Shown: positions 42,263 through 51,124 of the stretch, piece after piece
How the letters are laid out: the number at the start of each line of letters is the position of its first letter
Position numbering within the stretch: position 1 is the stretch's first letter
NCBI RefSeq assembly: GCF_001661495.1
Contig: NZ_BDDT01000021.1
Coordinates: forward strand, 1 to 51,124
Direction of reading: 5' to 3'
Origin: Pseudoalteromonas prydzensis
GTDB taxonomy: Bacteria; Pseudomonadota; Gammaproteobacteria; Enterobacterales; Alteromonadaceae
Length of the DNA: 51,124 nucleotides
The notes under the pieces: model-generated
What the model was told of the DNA's origin: nothing
The model's input: only the letters and a program-made list of their open reading frames with translations
The model's database searches: none
Position numbers and translations under genes: made by a program

Positions 42263-42893
42263 AGACGTATTCATTTAAGCTGAGTCAAAGTTTAAAAGAA
42301 AGGATACTCAGTCCTATAAGAACTAAGTATCAGCTGGTGCTTCTTTTATTGAATGCCGTAAAGGCAATAAGAGTTAATCATGTTATTAATGATTCTCACG
42401 CTGTAGGGCAGATTACTTTATCTATAAGTAAAATGAGTAGGATCACTTTTTTTTAGAAAATAAAGTGTTCTCTTTTGCGTTTCCATTTAAAGTTATTGAA
42501 AGTGATGGCATTCTTTCGATACAAAGTACTTCTATAGGTGAAATTGATAGTGTTGTCATATCAGAAGCTATTCAAATTTTATCTAATGAAACTATTCAAA
42601 ATGCTTCATGTATATCTGAGTTTGCAACTTTGGTGCTTGAGAAAGGAGAGCTTAGACCTGGTTTTTGGCTCTTTATAAAAGAGCTGTTATTCATGGAAGA
42701 TGGTTATATCAGGTATGATATAGACCCAGAAAGAAAAAGTGGTCATATACATCCAGAGCATCATTTAGATGTTTTTTATACGTCAAAGGTTACTTTCAAA
42801 GTTGGATTGGAGCATCCATTAAATGATGAAGAATTATTGAATATTCTAAACGTGTCTACAGAATGTCACTATTTGAGCCCTCCATATAAGTAA
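42259..42893 (+). pseudogene. Helicase partner gene split by a frame change at a T8 tract
   Basis: The ATG overlaps the helicase stop. The first frame ends at 42456 after 65 residues (…SKMSRITFF), right after eight T (42447-42454). Moving back one base continues as LENKVFSFAFPFKVIESDG and runs to 42893, giving a product of about 210 residues. The second part has GFWLFIKELLFMEDGYIRYD and HPEHHLDVFY, loosely resembling DUF2290-type proteins. Either a base was lost or gained in the T tract, or the sequence is a sequencing error, or frameshifting is programmed or phase-variable. The GTG at 42465 could also start the second part alone. Confidence 0.65.
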
Positions 42894-43141
42894 TTTTAAC
42901 TATCCAGAGGCATTCTTTATCATAAAACTGCTGATAAGCAATTAAACAGTAAAGCCTAATTCTACATCAGTTGTATTTCTCAGTTTGAAGGGGAAAAAGG
43001 AACTTCTTGATAGTAATAAATCCAAAAAATTATTTATTTTCTTTGAGTCTGCAAAAGTAATGAAAAAAAAGAAATTGATTTTAAAGACTTAAAATTCTGC
43101 AAAACTTAATGAAACAAGTGTGCATTAAATTGTCTGGGCTT
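42894..43141. other. Region between the split gene and the integrase fragment
   Basis: 248 bp without gene or structure that I can support; AT-rich. Confidence 0.3.
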
Positions 43142-43390
43142 CTATCTCAAGTAAACCTCAGTAATTTCAGCTCTAAAATGGCCAAGCTCTTGCGACTCGG
43201 TTTCGAGAGCCCTAGCTCTACTTAAGCCAAAGTTTTTTAATTCATTCATTCTCTCTTGTGCGTAGCTATGCCTGAGGCCATGACCGCCATTTGAAAAAAA
43301 GAGTGTGCGATCAGATGCTTTTGAGCATGACCATTTATGACCGCCACCAATATCATAACGTTGCAAATAGTTAATTTCCCTATCACGCAC
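43142..43390 (-). pseudogene. C-terminal fragment of a tyrosine recombinase (integrase)
   Basis: About 82 residues. NGGHGLRHSYAQERMNEL carries the catalytic His-x-x-Arg box, then ELGHFRAEITEVYL gives the second His and the nucleophilic Tyr of the integrase active site. The N-terminal and central catalytic Arg parts are missing. It faces the tRNA side, consistent with a decayed island integrated near the tRNA-Ile gene. Confidence 0.75.
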
Positions 43391-43519
43391 TTGCTATAGC
43401 TTTTTTCTTTTAGCAGGACGAATTTGTTTATACTGGCTTAGATGAAAAATCACTAGAGAAGCTCTACAGAGCTCGATAGAATCACCATCCAGCTCAAAAA
43501 ACGAGCTTTAGGAGTGTTT

Positions 43520-43687
43520 ATGTTTTCAAATTTAATTAAGCCAAAGCCAACGCAAAACTCTAAGCTTTCAGATTTCGTGCTTAACTCTAGCTCGGGTGAA
43601 AAAAAGAGAGTGTATAGCCAAGTTATTGAACGAGCTATTTCTTCCCAAGTTCAAGTCGTAAATAAAGCATCAGCAACCCAAAGATAA
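43520..43687 (+). CDS. Conserved small protein (55 aa)
   Basis: A 55-residue frame with AGGAG five bases before the ATG. The segment KLSDFVLNSSSGEKKRVYSQ followed by VIERAISSQ resembles a short protein widespread in marine gammaproteobacteria; no function is known to me. It is followed by a terminator and is oriented independently of its neighbours. Confidence 0.65.
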   Translation: MFSNLIKPKPTQNSKLSDFVLNSSSGEKKRVYSQVIERAISSQVQVVNKASATQR

Positions 43688-43692
43688 TTAAT

Positions 43693-43717
43693 AAAAGTCC
43701 CTCAATGGGGCTTTTTT
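43693..43717 (+). terminator. Rho-independent terminator
   Basis: AAAAGTCCC and GGGGCTTTTTT form a short GC stem with loop TCAAT followed by T6, six bases after the small gene's stop. Confidence 0.75.
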
Positions 43718-43746
43718 GATTTGTATTAAAAAGTTATAAAATAACT

Positions 43747-44166
43747 TTAAGCACTGTGATTGAACAATAAACCTGAGCTAGTATTACTTGCTGACGAAAA
43801 TAAACTTCCCATCAAGGTTGATACGTTCTTTTTTACGCTAAGTTGGATCGTAACCAGCTCTTTGTCTAACTCTTTTTGTAATTCAGCTTTTTGTGCTTGT
43901 TGTTCTGCTGTTGAAAGGCTGCTGTCAGCTTCAAGTGCGCGTATTTTTTCTTGCAGTTCTTTAATGTTTTTAATCATTTGTTGCTGTGTACTTTCTACCG
44001 TCTCATTGTTGTCAGTTTTATTTTCAGCAGTGTCTTCTTCGCTACTCTCCACCTCTGTGGTAGAGGTTAGCTGTTCTTTGTCATTTGTTTGTTGTGTGCC
44101 TGCTTGTATTTGCTTTAAATAGTTTGGATCTGTAAGAAGTGATGAAGGTATATTTGTTAGGTTCAT
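43747..44166 (-). CDS. Hypothetical coiled-coil protein (about 139 aa)
   Basis: From the ATG at 44166 the product begins MNLTNIPSSLLTDPNYLKQIQAG in the usual style of the family-less motility-linked orphans I have seen; an upstream ATG at 44235 would add 23 residues. The middle is Thr/Glu-rich and disordered; a coiled coil spans about residues 64-110 (IKELQEKIRALEADSSLS then EQQAQKAELQKEL). The C-terminus is Ser-rich. Neither start has a strong ribosome binding site. Function unknown. Confidence 0.5.
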   Translation of the reverse strand: MNLTNIPSSLLTDPNYLKQIQAGTQQTNDKEQLTSTTEVESSEEDTAENKTDNNETVESTQQQMIKNIKELQEKIRALEADSSLSTAEQQAQKAELQKELDKELVTIQLSVKKNVSTLMGSLFSSASNTSSGLLFNHSA

Positions 44167-44235
44167 TGCGTGTCCCGAGCGGCAAAAAGTTGACAAGTTA
44201 TTTGGTTTAAAAAACAGATGCATTAAGCGTTCCAT

Positions 44236-44608
44236 ATTTGGGGGCTTGGAATATACTTTCTATTTTTCAAAGTGCAGCGTTAAGGGATATTTGCATAGCG
44301 GAATTCTATGTACTGTAAAAAGTGGTTACGGTTAAAACCGAGCACGACAGTTAGATAGCTTTTCTAATTATTAGATGCTGAGCTTTCAAGTGAGGCCAGA
44401 TGAAGTATTCGGTTTTTACGTTGGCATAAATTTAGTATTGTTAGGAACATAGGTTACTTTTCTAACTAAAGCCAAGGAGTACAATTAACAATAATTAGAT
44501 TTGATTAAGTGCTAAAAACTTGATTTTACATGCAATAGTTAAAGTAAGGTTGGCTTTCGCTTTTAACTCTACTACTATGAAAAAATAGACAAAAATGGGT
44601 TGTGCTGA
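44236..44608. other. Region upstream of the EAL gene
   Basis: 373 bp of divergent intergenic DNA. No strong promoter or repeat was found apart from short AT-rich elements. Confidence 0.3.
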
Positions 44609-45376
44609 ATGAATGACAAACTAACTGAATGTGAAAAGGTATCGTGTAATGACTGTGCCGATTTAGAAGGCCTAGGCTTTGATTTTACTATGGCATTTCA
44701 ACCAATTGTAAATTGTAAGACGCGCTCTATCTTTGGCTATGAAGCTCTAGTGCGAGGCATTAATAATGAGTCTGCATATTCTGTTATCGCAAAAGTAAAT
44801 GAAGAAAATCGTTATACTTTTGATCAGTTCTGTCGAATAAAAGCGATTGCTTTAGCCGCTAAGTTAGGGGTTGATTCTATGCTTAGCATTAACTTTTTAC
44901 CCAATGCTATTTATAAGCCTGAGCGGTGTATTCGTACCACCTTAGAAGCAGCTAAAAAATATAACTTTCCGACGCAACGAATTATGTTTGAGTTTACTGA
45001 AGTTGAGAAAATAGAAGACAGTGCTCACATTAAGCGAGTGGTTGAATATTATCAATCTCTAGGCTTTACAACAGCTCTGGATGATTTTGGATCTGGTTAC
45101 TCGGGCCTTAATTTATTAGCCGATTTTCAAACGGATATTATTAAGCTCGATATGGAGCTGATCCGAAATATCGATTCAGATAAAGTACGCCAATCAATAG
45201 TGACTCATAGCTTAAATATGCTTCGTGAATTAAATATCACCCCATTAGCAGAGGGGATTGAGACCCTTGCAGAATATACATGGTTAAAAGCCGCAGGTAT
45301 TGAGTTAATGCAAGGGTATTTATTTGCTAAACCAGGCTTTGAGAGCTTGCCAGTAGTTGATTTTATTGACTATTGA
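44609..45376 (+). CDS. EAL-domain cyclic-di-GMP phosphodiesterase
   Basis: 255 residues, an isolated EAL domain with a short Cys-rich N-terminus (CEKVSCNDC). Motifs: GYEALVRG (EAL Glu), SINFLPNA, MFEFTEVEKIED, TALDDFGSGYSGLN (metal Asp-Asp), KLDMELIRNID, LAEGIET and MQGYLFAKP, all catalytic residues present. It should hydrolyse c-di-GMP. The N-terminal Cys cluster might sense metal or redox state. Its 3' end overlaps arsJ by seven bases. Confidence 0.92.
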   Translation: MNDKLTECEKVSCNDCADLEGLGFDFTMAFQPIVNCKTRSIFGYEALVRGINNESAYSVIAKVNEENRYTFDQFCRIKAIALAAKLGVDSMLSINFLPNAIYKPERCIRTTLEAAKKYNFPTQRIMFEFTEVEKIEDSAHIKRVVEYYQSLGFTTALDDFGSGYSGLNLLADFQTDIIKLDMELIRNIDSDKVRQSIVTHSLNMLRELNITPLAEGIETLAEYTWLKAAGIELMQGYLFAKPGFESLPVVDFIDY

Positions 45377-46590
45377 TTACTCTTTGGTAGTGCCAGCGAT
45401 AACAGTGCTGCTAGGGCAATAAAGCAGCTTGAGATCCATAAGCAGGCTTCAAGTCCATATTGTTGATACACCCAGCCCGATAAAACAGTGCCTAGTAATC
45501 TCCCCATAGCATTGGCCATATAATAAAAGCCTACATCTAACGATACGCCATCACTGTTGGCAAGGCTAACGATTAAGTAACTGTGTAATGATGAGTTAAT
45601 AGCAAATACAGCACCAAATATCAGTAAGCCGATAATAATGGCTGCTTGTATATAAAAATCATAATGCAGCGCTAAGGCTATCAGTGCAGGAATGATGGTT
45701 AAGTAGTTAGCCCATAAAAATGCGCTACGGCCATTGGGTACTTGCCCTGACTTTTTACCAGTAAAAGCAGGCGCAAATGATTGCACTATGCCATAACCAA
45801 TAACCCAGCTTGCCATAAAGCCACCAACCCACCAATGCTCCCAGCCAAATGTTGCAGCTAAAAATACTGGTAGTGCCACTACAAACCACACATCTCTAGC
45901 ACCGAATAAAAACATCCGTGCAGCGGAGAGTACATTAATGGCTTTGCTTTTTGAGAACAGCTCATTAAATTTGGCTTTATTTTTAGCTTTGCCTAAGTCT
46001 TCTTTTAAAGCAAAGAGGCTAAATAGCCAGACCGCAGTGAGCATAATGATCATACTAAGAATTGCGCCGTGGAACTCCAGTAAGTTAAGCAACAAGCCAC
46101 CTAAAAAGAAGCCAACCCCTTTGAGTGCATTTTTAGAGCCGGTTAAAATAGCCACCCATTTATATAGCTGGCCTTGCGCATCTTTTGGTACTAGGAGTTT
46201 TATCGCACTCTTTGCGCTCATTTTGTTGAGATCTTTGGCTATTCCAGATAGTGCCTGTGCTGCCATAACATAAATAACAGTGAGTGCATCAACAGGTACC
46301 ATGAGCATGGCTAAAGAGGCTATTTGTAAGCCCAAGCCAATGTTCATGGTTTTATTGAGGCCGAACCGAGCGCCAAGCCATCCGCCCACTAAATTAGTGA
46401 TCACACCAAAAATTTCATAAAACAAAAACAACATCGCTATACTGAGCGGGCTGTAACCAAGCTGGTGGAAATACAGCACTACAAGCATACGTAGTGCGCC
46501 GTCAGTAAGAGTAAACGCCCAATAATTACCAGTAATTATTAAGTATTGTTTTATTTGTGGCGGAAGAGCTTTTAATCGATCCACTATCAA
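45370..46590 (-). CDS. arsJ: ArsJ, MFS exporter of 1-arseno-3-phosphoglycerate
   Basis: 406 residues and 12 predicted helices of the MFS type; MLVVLYFHQLGYSPLSIAMLFLFYE at the N-terminus and GGWLGARFGLNKTMNIG are typical. The assignment rests on the adjacent GAPDH gene (start of arsJ abuts its stop) in an arsenic operon. Known function: GAPDH makes an unstable arsenate ester that ArsJ exports, giving arsenate resistance. Confidence 0.9.
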   Translation of the reverse strand: MIVDRLKALPPQIKQYLIITGNYWAFTLTDGALRMLVVLYFHQLGYSPLSIAMLFLFYEIFGVITNLVGGWLGARFGLNKTMNIGLGLQIASLAMLMVPVDALTVIYVMAAQALSGIAKDLNKMSAKSAIKLLVPKDAQGQLYKWVAILTGSKNALKGVGFFLGGLLLNLLEFHGAILSMIIMLTAVWLFSLFALKEDLGKAKNKAKFNELFSKSKAINVLSAARMFLFGARDVWFVVALPVFLAATFGWEHWWVGGFMASWVIGYGIVQSFAPAFTGKKSGQVPNGRSAFLWANYLTIIPALIALALHYDFYIQAAIIIGLLIFGAVFAINSSLHSYLIVSLANSDGVSLDVGFYYMANAMGRLLGTVLSGWVYQQYGLEACLWISSCFIALAALLSLALPKSNQ

Positions 46591-47601
46591 CTATTCCTTA
46601 TCGGCTAGGCCAACTTTACGCACAAGTTCAGCTGTACGGTTTGCATAACCCCACTCATTGTCGTACCACACGTAGAGTTTTACTTGTGTGTTGTTGATCA
46701 CCATAGTTGAAAGTGCATCAATAACACTTGAACGAGGGTCAGTTTTATAATCGATAGACACAAGCGGGCGTTCTTCATAACCCATAATGTCTTTAAGCTC
46801 ACCCGCGGCGGCGTCTTTAAGTAAGGTATTTACTTCATCAATCGTTGTGCCACGCTCAAGTTCAAACACACAATCAGTGATAGATGCATTAGTAAGTGGT
46901 ACACGAATAGCGTGACCGTTTAATTTGCCTTTTAACTCAGGAAATATATGCGTGATAGCTGTTGCTGACCCTGTGGTGGTAGGAATTAAACTTGTGCCAC
47001 ATGAACGCGCACGGCGTAAGTCTTTATGTGGGGCATCAATAATTGTTTGAGTATTGGTTATGTCGTGTATCGTGGTGATTGAACCATGTTTGATACCAAT
47101 CTTTTCATGAATAACTTTAACCACAGGAGCTAAGCAATTGGTTGTGCATGATGCCGCCGTGACGATTGGGTAAGTATCTTTATTATAAAGGTGGTCGTTT
47201 ACACCCATTACAACATTTAAAATACCGTCTTCTTTTACCGGTGCTGTCACAACAACGCGCTTTACGCCTTGATCTAGGTAAGCTTGCAGTAGTGCTTTTG
47301 TTTTAATTTTACCAGAAGCTTCAATTACCACATCGCATTGTGACCAATCAGTCTCTTGTGTTTTAGTATTTTGACTAAAGCCAATTTCTTTACCGTTTAT
47401 AATAATGGCATTGTCGGTGTGGCTTGCTTCGTGATGCCACTTGCCGTGTACAGAATCAAATGTCATTAAATGGGCGAACGTTTCAGCATTACCTGCAGGG
47501 TCGTTAATATGAACGATTTCTATATCATCCCAATCAAAAGCCGCACGCATTGATAAACGGCCCATACGGCCAAAACCGTTAATACCTACTTTTATTGTCA
47601 T
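46591..47601 (-). CDS. Glyceraldehyde-3-phosphate dehydrogenase of the ars operon
   Basis: 336 residues, normal for GAPDH. NAD-binding GINGFGRMGR is at the N-terminus; the catalytic Cys is in SCTTNCLAP and the C-terminal WYDNEWGYANR closes the fold. In this context it would use arsenate in place of phosphate to form 1-arseno-3-phosphoglycerate for ArsJ. A separate glycolytic copy is expected elsewhere. Confidence 0.93.
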   Translation of the reverse strand: MTIKVGINGFGRMGRLSMRAAFDWDDIEIVHINDPAGNAETFAHLMTFDSVHGKWHHEASHTDNAIIINGKEIGFSQNTKTQETDWSQCDVVIEASGKIKTKALLQAYLDQGVKRVVVTAPVKEDGILNVVMGVNDHLYNKDTYPIVTAASCTTNCLAPVVKVIHEKIGIKHGSITTIHDITNTQTIIDAPHKDLRRARSCGTSLIPTTTGSATAITHIFPELKGKLNGHAIRVPLTNASITDCVFELERGTTIDEVNTLLKDAAAGELKDIMGYEERPLVSIDYKTDPRSSVIDALSTMVINNTQVKLYVWYDNEWGYANRTAELVRKVGLADKE

Positions 47602-47617
47602 GGTTAAGTCCTTAATT

Positions 47618-48109
47618 TTATAATTGCGAGTTAAAGTAATTTAGTTGCTGTGTGTTTATTAATGCTTTGGGTCTGATCAATTGCACGTGTTCAACAATGC
47701 GCGCCGCAGGCCAGCCATAGGCTAATAAAATAAGCGCAATCACTAAACCTGTGCGGCCAGTGCCGCCTTTACAATGCACCGCAATAGTTGCTTGGTTCTT
47801 TAGTGCGTTTAGAATGGCCTCTTTATGTTGTAACCACTGCGCTTCAAACTCTTTATCGGGGGCATCATCATCTAATATAGGCAGTTGCAGCCAAGAGATA
47901 TCATGCTCAGCGCAAATAGTGGGTAGCTGCTCGATGTTATTGTTAGCAATCTCATGGTCATACATTAGTGTAAGTAGCATGCTGGTGCCGGCTTGTTTTA
48001 GTGTGATCACTGACTCTTCAAGGGATGCTTGTTTAGTACCAGGGCAGGGCGTAAAAATAAGCTTTGCGCCATTTTCTAAATTTAACGAATCAAATGGGTG
48101 AAGTGGCAT
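47618..48109 (-). CDS. Dual-specificity phosphatase-like protein in the ars operon
   Basis: 163 residues. The P-loop AVHCKGGTGRTGLV has the H-C-x5-R signature of cysteine phosphatases, and the upstream Asp of LPILDDDAPD could be the general acid. This resembles the CDKN3-like proteins found in ars operons of the same gammaproteobacteria. Its exact role in arsenic resistance is not established. Located 17 bp from the GAPDH gene. Confidence 0.85.
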   Translation of the reverse strand: MPLHPFDSLNLENGAKLIFTPCPGTKQASLEESVITLKQAGTSMLLTLMYDHEIANNNIEQLPTICAEHDISWLQLPILDDDAPDKEFEAQWLQHKEAILNALKNQATIAVHCKGGTGRTGLVIALILLAYGWPAARIVEHVQLIRPKALINTQQLNYFNSQL

Positions 48110-48129
48110 TGTTAAATCCTTTTCTATAA

Positions 48130-49146
48130 TTATTTAAACCAATGTTGGGTGCGATTAATGATGGCAACTAACGATAGCATCACGGGGACTTCTACTAATA
48201 CACCTACAACAGTGGCTAGAGCTGCGCCCGAATGTAAGCCAAATAGTGAAATGGCCACAGCAACAGCAAGTTCAAAAAAGTTTGATGTACCAATTAAACA
48301 AGAGGGGGCGGCAATTTTTTGAGGAAGTTTCATCCAAATAGCCGCAGCATAAGCAATAACAAAAATACCGTAGGTTTGAATGATCAACGGAATAGCAATT
48401 AACACGATTGTTTGTGGCTCTGCCAAAATAGTATTTGCTTGAAAAGCAAAGAGTAAAACTACAGTTGCGATCAAGCCAACCATAGACCAAGGCTTTAACT
48501 TTGCTAAAAAGTGATTAAGCGCTTGCTCGTCTTTGCCTTTATTTAATGCTTTGCGGGTGATCACCCCTGCGGTTAATGGCAGTAATACGTATAGCACAAC
48601 CGAAATCAGTAAGGTCTGCCACGGTACTTGTATATCACTCACGCCTAATAGCAACGCAGATATAGGCGCAAAGGCAAAAATCATAATGACATCATTAACC
48701 GATACCTGAATCAGTGTGTAGTTAGCATCGCCCTTTGTGAGTTGTGACCAAACAAACACCATCGCAGTGCAGGGGGCAACACCAAGTAAAATCATCCCAG
48801 CTATATATTCTTGTGCGGATTGTGGGTCTACCAAATCTGCAAATATAAAGTTAAAGAATAACCAACCAAGCGCCGCCATAGTAAATGGTTTGATTAACCA
48901 ATTTATCACTAAGGTGAGTATCAGGCCTTTCGGGTTTTTGCCTATATCTTTAATTGATGAAAAATCGATTTGCGCCATCATCGGAAAAATCATCACCCAA
49001 ATAAATACAGCGACAGCAATATTTACATGGGCTATCTCGAAATCAGCAATCATTTGAAAAACATCAGGCTGCCATTGGCCAAGCAAAACACCAGTAATAA
49101 TGGCTAAGCCAACCCACAGAGATAAGTAACGTTCAAAAACTCCCAT
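48130..49146 (-). CDS. Acr3-type arsenite efflux permease
   Basis: 338 residues, with about 10 transmembrane helices. GVAPCTAMVFVWSQL holds the conserved Cys of Acr3 exporters, and IGTSNFFELAVAVAISLFG is the second family hallmark. It exports arsenite that results from arsenate reduction by the upstream fusion protein. 11 bp after that gene. Confidence 0.93.
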   Translation of the reverse strand: MGVFERYLSLWVGLAIITGVLLGQWQPDVFQMIADFEIAHVNIAVAVFIWVMIFPMMAQIDFSSIKDIGKNPKGLILTLVINWLIKPFTMAALGWLFFNFIFADLVDPQSAQEYIAGMILLGVAPCTAMVFVWSQLTKGDANYTLIQVSVNDVIMIFAFAPISALLLGVSDIQVPWQTLLISVVLYVLLPLTAGVITRKALNKGKDEQALNHFLAKLKPWSMVGLIATVVLLFAFQANTILAEPQTIVLIAIPLIIQTYGIFVIAYAAAIWMKLPQKIAAPSCLIGTSNFFELAVAVAISLFGLHSGAALATVVGVLVEVPVMLSLVAIINRTQHWFK

Positions 49147-49157
49147 TGATGTTCTCC

Positions 49158-49979
49158 TTAATTACAAAAACTAGTTTTATCTGGGCGATTGTGCATATTA
49201 GCTAAGCGCTCAATATGTGTGGTGATGAGATCAATATTGTTTTCGGTTGTTTGGGCAATGACTGTTTTAATCCAAAGTGGCAACTGTGGATTAATACGGT
49301 AAAACACCCACTGGCCGTTTTTTCTATCAGTAATAACGCCTGCTTTTTTGAGTACGGCTAAATTGCGCGACACCTTAGGTTGGCTATCTTCCTGCAAAGC
49401 AGTCATTAATTCGCATACACATAGCTCACCATAATAATTAGTTAGCATTAATGTTTTTAAGCGAATGTCATCAGTGAGACATTTATAAAAACTAACTGGA
49501 TCTATTGTTAATACTTGCTCAAACGTTGAAGCATCATCACTAAGTGATGTATTTTGCTGTGTTGTTTCTATCATTAAGAACATTGATAGTCGGTTATTTA
49601 GTTCATTTAGCGTGGTAGCAAATGGATTATTACCAATGCGGCTCTTTGGATCTGGGAAGTCCCATGCCAATTGTGCTTTAGCACCTGCAAAGTTTCGACA
49701 CTCTTGATTGGCCTTGTCACATAAAGTGATCACATAATCAAACTGCGAGTCTGCGAATTCACTAATATCTTTTGATCGTAAGGTGTCTGTATTTAAACCA
49801 AACTTTACAAGTACATCTATGGTGCGGGGGTCTATACCATCAGGTGACGTACCGGCACTATATATATCAAACTTATCTCCGGCTTTATGTCTTAATAATG
49901 CTTCGGCCATTTGTGAGCGCGCAGAGTTACCCGTGCACAGAAAAAGCACAGAGCGTTTGACTTGGTTGTGTTTGTTCAT
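49158..49979 (-). CDS. ArsC-ArsR fusion: arsenate reductase plus arsenic repressor
   Basis: 273 residues in two domains. Residues 8-140 are a thioredoxin-type LMW-phosphatase-like arsenate reductase: Cys15-x5-Arg21 in FLCTGNSARS, with Cys87 and Cys94 as possible partner cysteines. Residues about 155-250 are an ArsR/SmtB winged helix with ELCVCEL (Cys187, Cys189), the arsenite-sensing pair, and PKVSRNLAVLKKAGVI. It would sense arsenite and control its own operon. A reductase fused to its repressor is uncommon but known. First gene of the ars operon. Confidence 0.9.
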   Translation of the reverse strand: MNKHNQVKRSVLFLCTGNSARSQMAEALLRHKAGDKFDIYSAGTSPDGIDPRTIDVLVKFGLNTDTLRSKDISEFADSQFDYVITLCDKANQECRNFAGAKAQLAWDFPDPKSRIGNNPFATTLNELNNRLSMFLMIETTQQNTSLSDDASTFEQVLTIDPVSFYKCLTDDIRLKTLMLTNYYGELCVCELMTALQEDSQPKVSRNLAVLKKAGVITDRKNGQWVFYRINPQLPLWIKTVIAQTTENNIDLITTHIERLANMHNRPDKTSFCN

Positions 49980-50012
49980 AAATACTGGATGATGATTTAA
50001 TATGCATTAAAT

Positions 50013-50036
50013 TGTATATATGTTTTTTCATATGTA
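50013..50036. promoter_or_regulatory. Candidate ArsR operator
   Basis: An AT-rich inverted repeat, TATATATG-TTTTTT-CATATGTA, lies about 35-55 bp upstream of the fusion gene, where ArsR repressors usually bind. Confidence 0.5.
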
Positions 50037-50215
50037 AAGTTCGATTTATAAATAAATTTACTCGGCAAATACAAATTGAGGAGTCTCAATTACTTTTAAG
50101 TTAAGTTAACTTAGTTATATAGTCAGATAATCTGCAAGTTTAGCCGTGTTTTTATACCGTTCGTTCAAAAACCATTCCAAAAGCTAAATAAATACAAAAA
50201 ATGTCATAAAAACGC

Positions 50216-50243
50216 TTGCGTAAAATCCGCGGCGCCCTATAAT
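50216..50243 (+). promoter_or_regulatory. rRNA operon promoter P1
   Basis: TTGCGT (50216-50221), 16 bp, TATAAT (50238-50243), then a GC-rich discriminator GCGACCCC. The sequence and location, about 400 bp before the 16S start, fit an rrn P1 promoter. Confidence 0.75.
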
Positions 50244-50349
50244 GCGACCCCACTGAGACGGCAGAGCGCAACGCATAGCGGGGCATGAGCTACTCAGGGT
50301 GTTAAGTAAAACTTGAGTTTAGATTTTTAATAAAGTTTAAAATTAAGTG

Positions 50350-50377
50350 TTGACAAAAAAATAGGAAAGCGTAATAT
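50350..50377 (+). promoter_or_regulatory. rRNA operon promoter P2
   Basis: TTGACA (50350-50355), 16 bp, TAATAT (50372-50377), a good second promoter in the usual tandem rrn arrangement. Confidence 0.7.
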
Positions 50378-50419
50378 GCGCAGCCCTAGCGAGATAAAGC
50401 AATGCGCTTTAATCGCAAC

Positions 50420-50432
50420 GTTCTTTAACAAT
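50420..50432 (+). promoter_or_regulatory. boxA antitermination signal
   Basis: GTTCTTTAACAAT matches the boxA consensus (TGCTCTTTAACA) in the rrn leader, where NusB/NusE-dependent antitermination begins. Confidence 0.7.
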
Positions 50433-50641
50433 ATAAAGCAATCATCTGTGTGGGCACTCGTACAGATTGAGTTCTAACAGTCGAGCTACTTAGGTAGTAA
50501 GACAAACAAATTTAGAGTCTCAATTGAAACTGAGTGACCAACAGAATAGTTACTTCGGTAATTATTCAGCACAGTCAATTCAATATCGAAAGATATTAAA
50601 TAATTCAGAATTCATTGAGCTGTCGAAAGACACAAAACTTT

Positions 50642-51124
<483 letters not shown>

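Noticed and set aside
43760..44122. Ser/Cys-rich plus-strand frame opposite the coiled-coil gene
   Set aside because: Low-complexity antisense of a Glu/Lys/Gln-rich helix; no ribosome binding site.

Overview
The window looks like a chromosomal segment of a marine gammaproteobacterium of the Pseudoalteromonas type. The partial 16S rRNA gene at the right edge, the AT-rich composition and the kinds of accessory genes all fit. The genus call rests on recognition by eye, not on a search.

Region 1 (1-14.4 kb) is accessory DNA. The left part (1-4.6 kb) holds minus-strand orphan genes, a YnfA membrane protein and an IS1182-type transposase remnant. Several are separated by attC-like palindromes that overlap the stop codons, as in integron gene cassettes. 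The centre (4.9-10.3 kb) is the targeting half of a type I-F3 CRISPR-associated Tn7-like transposon: tniQ, a fused cas8/cas5, cas7, cas6f and a four-spacer array whose last repeats are degenerate. There is no cas1, cas2-3 or tnsABC in view. If the element is intact, tnsABC lies left of the window. Right of it (10.9-14.4 kb) are a TIR-domain protein, two membrane proteins and a gene pair with a PIN-like nuclease, again with attC-like sites, now pointing the other way.

Region 2 (14.4-25.4 kb) is mostly ordinary: a divergent MFS exporter/TetR pair flanked by a 78-bp direct repeat, a chemoreceptor, an ECF-type sigma factor with a VOC protein, a peroxiredoxin, a secreted subtilisin-like protease, a YhiN-type flavoprotein and a Nudix-like protein.

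Region 3 (25.8-39.5 kb) is an unusually complete RNA-repair locus made of two convergent operons. The rightward one encodes RtcB2, PrfH, a small phosphatase-like protein, an ATP-dependent RNA ligase and an HD-polynucleotide kinase fusion. The leftward one has a strong sigma-54 promoter next to the divergent CARF-domain activator RtcR. It encodes a slipin, RtcB, RtcA, a CCA-adding enzyme, an RlaP-type nucleotidyltransferase, a SpoU methyltransferase and an unknown protein. Between this promoter and the slipin gene lie two tandem 69-nt tRNA-like sequences with good D and T arms, but bulged acceptor stems, short anticodon regions and no encoded CCA. They would be the first part of the operon transcript and are the most intriguing feature of the window.

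Region 4 (39.7-51.1 kb) begins with a tRNA-Ile(CAU)-like gene, followed by an SF1 helicase with an overlapping partner gene interrupted at a T8 tract and a tyrosine-recombinase fragment; this looks like a decayed defence island. Then come small conserved genes, an EAL phosphodiesterase and an arsenic operon (ArsC-ArsR fusion, Acr3, a phosphatase, GAPDH, ArsJ). An rRNA operon starts at the right edge.
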